From: an uncultured Myxococcales bacterium
GTDB taxonomy: Bacteria > Myxococcota > UBA727 > VGSZ01
Reading direction: 5' to 3'
DNA: 10,209 bases
NCBI GenBank assembly: GCA_903952805.1
Contig: CAJBHN010000985.1
Location: forward strand, 1-10,209
A model generated the notes under the pieces. The model did not search any database. It was not told where the DNA came from and saw nothing but the letters and a program-made list of their open reading frames with translations. Both the position numbers and the translations under genes were made by a program. Positions 6,483 through 10,209 of the stretch are shown piece by piece (position 1 is the first letter of the stretch; every line of letters starts with the position of its first letter).

Positions 6483-6500
6483 GCCCGGTCGGGCCCGGGC
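6483..6500 (-). terminator. Possible terminator hairpin abutting the acyl-CoA dehydrogenase stop
   Basis: GCCCGG (6483-6488) and CCGGGC (6495-6500) form a perfect 6-bp stem with a 6-base loop directly after the TAG of the convergent acyl-CoA dehydrogenase gene (stop at 6503-6501). There is no T-tract on either strand, as is common in GC-rich genomes, so confidence is low. Confidence 0.35.
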
Positions 6501-8492
6501 CTATTCGGCGGCGCGGGTCGTCGGCGTGGTCGTCGTCGCGGTCGTCGACGACGTCTTCTTGGAGCGACCGAGCAGCCGGTCGAGCAGGCTGCCCGAGGTG
6601 GCCTCGATCTCGGCGAGCACGCCCTTGGTGCGGGGCTCAAAGCGCTCCATGAAGCGCGCGGCCAGCTCGCGTCGCTCGTCGGCGTCGACGGTGCCCTGGA
6701 CCTTCTTGGCCTGGTCCACGAGGACCTCGGCGGTCAATGACCAGGTGAGCAGCTTGGTGAGGCGCTCGGCATGCAGCAGGCCGAAGGAGAAGTCCAGGGC
6801 GGGGTCCCACTCCTTGGTCAGCGACGACTTCCACGACGACAACGGCCCCTTGCCGACCCGGCCAAGCTTGTCAGCGGCGATGCGCGACATGATGGTTTGC
6901 ATGGCCGACAACGACGCCAGCCGCAGCCGGGCTGCCGCTTTGTCGAGGGGGTCGTGCGCCGACAGCGCCTTGATGCGGGTCTCGGCGATGTCCTTGGCGA
7001 AGCCGACGGGATTCTTGATGGCCGCGCCCAGGTTGTCCTTGAGCGCCATCAGCGCCTGGATCTGGCTGGTGCCTTCGTAGACGGGCAGCACGAGGGCGTC
7101 GCGCAGGAGCTTCTCGGTGCCGGTCTCCATGATGTAGCCGATGCCGCCCTGAATCTGCATGGCCATGCGGGCCATGCGCACGGCCTCTTCACCGCCCCAA
7201 TACTTGATGAGGGGCGGGAGGGAGCGGGAGCGAGCCGCCGACGTCTTGGCCTGCTTTTCGAGCTTCTCGCGCTCGGCGGCGTTGGCCGGTGGTTTGGTCT
7301 TCAGGTGCATCTTGAGGCGGGTGGCGACCTCTTCGTGAAACGCGGCCTCAAAGGTGGCGGCACGCAGACCGCGAATCACGACGTCCATCTCGTCGAGGTA
7401 GTCGGCGATCATCTCGTGGCGGGCGATGGGCTTGCCCATGCTGACCCGCTCTTCGGCGTAGGTGCGGGCGGTGCGGTAGGCGGCCTCCATCGTGCCGAGG
7501 GCCTCAAAGGCGACGGCGATGCGGGCGTTGTTCATCAGCACCAGCATCAGGCGGAAACCCTCGCCCCGCTGACCGATGAGTTCGGCGACGCTGTTTTCGT
7601 AGTGGATGGTGGCGGCGACGGCGGAGCGCTGCCCCATCTTGTGCTCAATGCCGCCAATGACGAGGTTCTCGCGGGCGCCCGCGTCCTCGCGCTGGGCCGG
7701 CTTGCCGTCGGTCCCGATGAAGCGGGGCACGTAAAACAGCGACAGCCCCTTGAGGCCCGGGTGGGTGCTTTCGTCTTCGCTGCGGGCGATGACGATGTGG
7801 TGGGCGGCATGGCCGGCGGTGATGTAGATCTTCTGGCCCGTCAGGCGCCAGCTGCCGTCTGCTTGCGGCGTGGCTTTGCTGCTGAGGCGGGCGAGGTCGG
7901 AGCCGGCCTGCGGTTCGGTCAGCACCATGGCGCCGCAGTCGGTGCCCTCACCGAGACGACGGATGATGTCGTCGAAGCGGGACTTCACCGGGCGACCATC
8001 GACGAACGTGACCGAGCCTTCGTCGCTTGAGTACAGCTGCAGAGCGCCGGCGATACCGCCGAAGAAACCAAACTGGCCGGTGACCGACGCATCGGCCCGG
8101 GTCATCATTTCGAAGAGAACGTTTTGCACCATGATGGGCGTGTTCATGCCCCCCAGGCGACGCGGCAGCGTGATGCTCATGGCGCCGAGGTCGGCCAGCC
8201 CCTTCAAGATGGTCTGCATGCGCGGGGTGTCGGTGACGTCGCCGTCTTTGAACGTCGGGTGCTGGCTGTCGAGCTCATGCTCCCAGGGGGCGATTTCCTT
8301 GGCGATGTACTCGCCGAGGGCCGTCAGGATGTCCTGATAAAAAGCCCGACCGTCGGCCCCGTTGGTGAAGCGATCGTCGTCGAGGAACATCTGCTCCTGC
8401 AGGTCCACCAACGTGTCCCAGTCGACCAGGCCCAGCTGAAAACGCAGGTCGTCGTTGTCGAGAAAGAAGTTCGACGAAGCCGGTTGGGCCAT
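6501..8492 (-). CDS. Acyl-CoA dehydrogenase, large (about 660-residue) type
   Basis: A 663-residue FAD enzyme that would introduce the alpha-beta double bond into acyl-CoA in fatty-acid or related acid breakdown, passing electrons to ETF. The N-terminal NFFLDNDDL-x-F block (residues 8-18) is the short extension typical of large bacterial forms. LTEPQAGSD (191-199) is the FAD/substrate motif, IYITAG (222-227) follows, and QGGIGY (448-453) and YEGTSQIQ (472-479) mark the C-terminal helical domain, with Glu473 the expected catalytic base. About 170 further residues form the extra C-terminal domain of the large family, ending in a Thr-rich tail (about 647-659). Chain-length preference cannot be read from the sequence. 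ATG at 8492 is chosen over GTG at 8495 because GGAGG is six bases before it. It is monocistronic here, convergent with the genes to its left and divergent from those to its right. Confidence 0.93.
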   Translation of the reverse strand: MAQPASSNFFLDNDDLRFQLGLVDWDTLVDLQEQMFLDDDRFTNGADGRAFYQDILTALGEYIAKEIAPWEHELDSQHPTFKDGDVTDTPRMQTILKGLADLGAMSITLPRRLGGMNTPIMVQNVLFEMMTRADASVTGQFGFFGGIAGALQLYSSDEGSVTFVDGRPVKSRFDDIIRRLGEGTDCGAMVLTEPQAGSDLARLSSKATPQADGSWRLTGQKIYITAGHAAHHIVIARSEDESTHPGLKGLSLFYVPRFIGTDGKPAQREDAGARENLVIGGIEHKMGQRSAVAATIHYENSVAELIGQRGEGFRLMLVLMNNARIAVAFEALGTMEAAYRTARTYAEERVSMGKPIARHEMIADYLDEMDVVIRGLRAATFEAAFHEEVATRLKMHLKTKPPANAAEREKLEKQAKTSAARSRSLPPLIKYWGGEEAVRMARMAMQIQGGIGYIMETGTEKLLRDALVLPVYEGTSQIQALMALKDNLGAAIKNPVGFAKDIAETRIKALSAHDPLDKAAARLRLASLSAMQTIMSRIAADKLGRVGKGPLSSWKSSLTKEWDPALDFSFGLLHAERLTKLLTWSLTAEVLVDQAKKVQGTVDADERRELAARFMERFEPRTKGVLAEIEATSGSLLDRLLGRSKKTSSTTATTTTPTTRAAE

Positions 8493-8498
8493 CACACA

Positions 8499-8503
8499 CC
8501 TCC
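8499..8503 (-). promoter_or_regulatory. Ribosome binding site GGAGG of the acyl-CoA dehydrogenase
   Basis: CCTCC on the plus strand is GGAGG on the minus strand, six bases before the ATG at 8492. It is the strongest Shine-Dalgarno sequence in the window and decides the start. Confidence 0.85.
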
Positions 8504-8534
8504 AAGTGACCCATCGCCGCGATGGGATGCCGGG

Positions 8535-8562
8535 AATCTAGGCACTTTGACAAAAATGTCAA
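8535..8562 (-). promoter_or_regulatory. Sigma-70-type promoter for the acyl-CoA dehydrogenase
   Basis: On the minus strand a consensus TTGACA (8562-8557) is followed after 16 bases by TAGATT (8540-8535), a 4-of-6 match to TATAAT. Transcription would begin near 8528, leaving a leader of about 35 bases to the ATG at 8492 that holds the GGAGG ribosome site. Everything is in the right order and spacing; the start site itself is inferred. Confidence 0.6.
8547..8562. promoter_or_regulatory. Operator-like palindrome TTGACA-AAAA-TGTCAA
   Basis: A perfect inverted repeat with 6-bp arms and a 4-bp A-tract spacer covers the -35 box of the acyl-CoA dehydrogenase promoter. Size and symmetry fit a dimeric helix-turn-helix repressor; TetR-family regulators commonly control such genes, but the actual regulator is not in this window. 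Binding here would block the -35 contact. It is also 106 bp upstream of the divergent gene at 8669, so it could act on both. Confidence 0.5.
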
Positions 8563-8569
8563 CCGAGCA

Positions 8570-8584
8570 TGACGCGAGGCGTCA
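8570..8584. repeat. Inverted repeat TGACGC-GAG-GCGTCA
   Basis: Perfect 6-bp arms around a 3-base centre, 7 bp from the operator-like palindrome. It lies upstream of the divergent secreted-protein genes and on the far side of the -35 box from the acyl-CoA dehydrogenase. It could be a second regulator site, or a hairpin if transcribed; neither can be decided from sequence. Confidence 0.4.
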
Positions 8585-8668
8585 AGGCAGACAAAGGCGA
8601 GCTGCTTCGGCTGCGGCGTCCAAACGTGTACATTTACGATTGGGCGTGCGCCCGGGGACAACGCATAC

Positions 8669-9202
8669 ATGAGACGGAGACTGAGACTTGGATTGACCGC
8701 GTTGGCGATTGCGCTTCCGATGAGGCTCGCTGCGGCAAATACGCCGGACGGTGCAATACCTGAGGCCGTGGCCGAGGAAACACCGAGCGCACGTTTGAAC
8801 ACCGTTGACGGTGGGGCCCTCGAGCTGACAGTGGGGTGCACCGCTTGCCTTCTTGACGTAGAGATTGTGCGTTGGCGCGATGGTTCGGGGACGAGAGCCG
8901 ACGTTGTCGTTGCCGCCACCGATATCGTCAACGACATTGTCGACACCGCACGGATCGAGCTGCCCCGTTCGCTTGTTGGTCGCTCGCACGCCTTGGAGCT
9001 TCGGGCGACGCTTGTTCGCGAAGACGGAGCATCGACCCACGAGCTGCAACGCGTCGTGTTTGTGAAGATGGAGCAAGGCGTTGATGGGCTGGTGACAACG
9101 CCAGTTGTGTGGGCGGACTACCTTGTCGCCAACAACCTGGCCCAGATTGAAGTCAACGCCTCTGGTGAACGAACCCTGGACCTCACCGGAGGCAAGCAGT
9201 GA
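8669..9202 (+). CDS. Secreted protein of unknown function, partner of a metalloprotease
   Basis: A 177-residue protein. Residues 1-23 form a signal peptide: an RRRLR basic start, a hydrophobic core LGLTALAIALP, and LAAA with a likely cut near 22-23. There is no lipobox Cys, so it should be periplasmic or released. The mature part looks mostly beta-stranded, with a C-x-x-C pair (Cys57, Cys60) in a VGCTACLLDVEI stretch that could form a disulphide or bind metal. I do not recognise the family. GGGGA at 8654-8658 is ten bases before the ATG. Its stop overlaps the start of the metalloprotease gene as TGATG, so the two are coupled and probably act together; an inhibitor, a chaperone or an accessory domain protein would all fit. 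A small palindrome, GGGC-GTGC-GCCC (8642-8653), lies just upstream in the leader. Confidence 0.7.
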   Translation: MRRRLRLGLTALAIALPMRLAAANTPDGAIPEAVAEETPSARLNTVDGGALELTVGCTACLLDVEIVRWRDGSGTRADVVVAATDIVNDIVDTARIELPRSLVGRSHALELRATLVREDGASTHELQRVVFVKMEQGVDGLVTTPVVWADYLVANNLAQIEVNASGERTLDLTGGKQ

Positions 9203-10209
9203 TGCGATGCCTTTTCATCTTCGTGGCATTTGCGTTGGCCGCGCCAGCGAGCTGGGCGCAGTTCAGCGGCGTCGTCAGCGGGCGTGTCACAGCCACTGAC
9301 AGCCGTGAGGACCCATATTCAGCGGCGGGGTACCTGTCGTCGACGAACCCACTTGGCAACGCGGAGTACAGGCTCCCCAATCGATTCAACGACCGCCTCG
9401 TCAATGTCCCGGAGATCTTGGTCGAAGTGTGCGTCGAACTCGGCTTCGTTCCATGTCGGTACCAGTGGACACGGACGGACGAAGGCGGTCGCTTTGCCGT
9501 TCCGTGGTCTGGCCTGCTCCCCCCAACAAAGATTCGCGCACGGGTTTATGCCATGCGGCCACAACTCGCCGATGGCGAAGTGATTGCGGGTTCCAACCCT
9601 CCTCCTCGCGAATTTCGGGTCACGACCGCTGGTGTCACCAACGCGATTGTCGGAAGCAATGAGATCAACTCAAGTACGGGAGGTCTGGAAGGAAACCAGA
9701 CCCTGAATGTTCGCTTGTCGACCACGTCGACGGCTGTCGAAGTGGTGAGCGCATACCTCACAGCCGAGGAAACCTACGCGATGCTCTCGGAACAGTCGAT
9801 TCCAGCCGGTGGGTCTATTCGAAGCGATATGCAAGGGGTCGACATCTTCGCCAACAGCGTTTTCTCGGGTGACTCCGGTGGTGGGGTTGCACCAACGAAC
9901 GCGGAGGTGCTGCTTGTGCCTGGGGTGGCACAGGCCCGCCCGTTTACATTGGCGCATGAACTTGGGCATATCGTCGCCTGGCGGGCGATGGATTGGTTGG
10001 CTCCTCCCTACGAGTTCAGTGCCTACACCTACGACGGCGATGTTACCTGGAGTGATTTCAGCAACGAGCACGAGAAGCCGGCGTTCTGGGAGGGCTTCGC
10101 GCACTTCGTTGGCGGCATGTGGATGTGGCCTCGAGACGCCAATCCAGGGGAGCCAACGGGAAACACCTGTGGTGCGAGCGGGAACAATCCTGGATTCCCC
10201 AGGGGGCAC
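9202..10209 (+). CDS. Secreted zinc metalloprotease (HELGH, gluzincin-like), 3' end outside window
   Basis: The first 336 residues of a secreted peptidase. Residues 1-19 are a signal peptide ending ASWA, with a likely cut before Gln20. An N-terminal beta-rich part follows (about 20-190); it includes Cys77 and Cys85, and TDEGGRF (92-98) is reminiscent of carboxypeptidase-regulatory-like sandwich domains. The catalytic motif HELGH is at 252-256 (LAHELGHIVAW): His252 and His256 bind zinc and Glu253 is the base. Glu297 in W-E-G-F-A-H, 41 residues downstream, is a good third ligand, as in gluzincins. The peptidase family and substrate are not identifiable; the rest of the gene lies beyond the window. 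It begins at the TGATG junction with the upstream gene. Codons such as CTT, CAT, ACA and GTT are more frequent here than in the membrane-arm genes. Confidence 0.85.
   Translation, partial: MRCLFIFVAFALAAPASWAQFSGVVSGRVTATDSREDPYSAAGYLSSTNPLGNAEYRLPNRFNDRLVNVPEILVEVCVELGFVPCRYQWTRTDEGGRFAVPWSGLLPPTKIRARVYAMRPQLADGEVIAGSNPPPREFRVTTAGVTNAIVGSNEINSSTGGLEGNQTLNVRLSTTSTAVEVVSAYLTAEETYAMLSEQSIPAGGSIRSDMQGVDIFANSVFSGDSGGGVAPTNAEVLLVPGVAQARPFTLAHELGHIVAWRAMDWLAPPYEFSAYTYDGDVTWSDFSNEHEKPAFWEGFAHFVGGMWMWPRDANPGEPTGNTCGASGNNPGFPRGH

Noticed and set aside
6771..8030. A 419-codon plus-strand open frame opposite the acyl-CoA dehydrogenase
   Set aside because: It is antisense to a gene with unmistakable FAD and catalytic motifs, and its translation shows no family features or ribosome site.
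8606..8640. Promoter for the secreted pair (TACATT 8629-8634 or TACGAT 8635-8640 as -10)
   Set aside because: Neither has a -35 hexamer better than a chance match at the right spacing.

Overview
The window is very GC-rich bacterial DNA with tightly packed genes and ATGA or TGATG start/stop overlaps. The large acyl-CoA dehydrogenase, the small membrane protein and the secreted zincin pair would suit a myxobacterium-like or other former deltaproteobacterial lineage (Myxococcota, Bradymonadota and relatives). That placement is an inference from gene style; there is no rRNA or other marker gene here.

Left edge (1-261, minus strand): the start of a secreted protein, a clear signal peptide followed by at least 31 Gly-Glu dipeptides encoded by a hexanucleotide tandem repeat. 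It runs out of the window. A 119-bp divergent spacer (262-380) follows.

Centre left (381-5897, plus strand): five overlapping or nearly touching membrane-protein genes that match, in order, the complex I membrane-arm subunits NuoJ, K, L, M and N. There is no NuoA-I and no NuoH in the window. The fold and several family landmarks can be aligned, but almost all the buried charged residues that carry out proton translocation in canonical complex I are replaced by neutral residues (a few by Arg, one by Glu). The genes are full length and open. This looks like a diverged, detached membrane-arm module whose job is unknown, and it is the most interesting thing in the window.

Centre (5984-6391, plus): a small single-pass membrane protein of a conserved uncharacterised family. 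Next, on the minus strand (6501-8492), is a full-length 663-residue acyl-CoA dehydrogenase. It has a good ribosome site and a consensus -35 box embedded in a perfect palindrome, which suggests repression by a dimeric regulator.

Right (8669-10209, plus): two coupled genes for secreted proteins. The first is a 177-residue protein of unknown function. The second is a HELGH zinc metalloprotease cut off by the window end. Their codon use is visibly less GC-biased than that of the membrane-arm cluster.

No tRNA, rRNA, CRISPR array, insertion sequence or phage gene was seen. No gap between genes exceeds about 180 bp.
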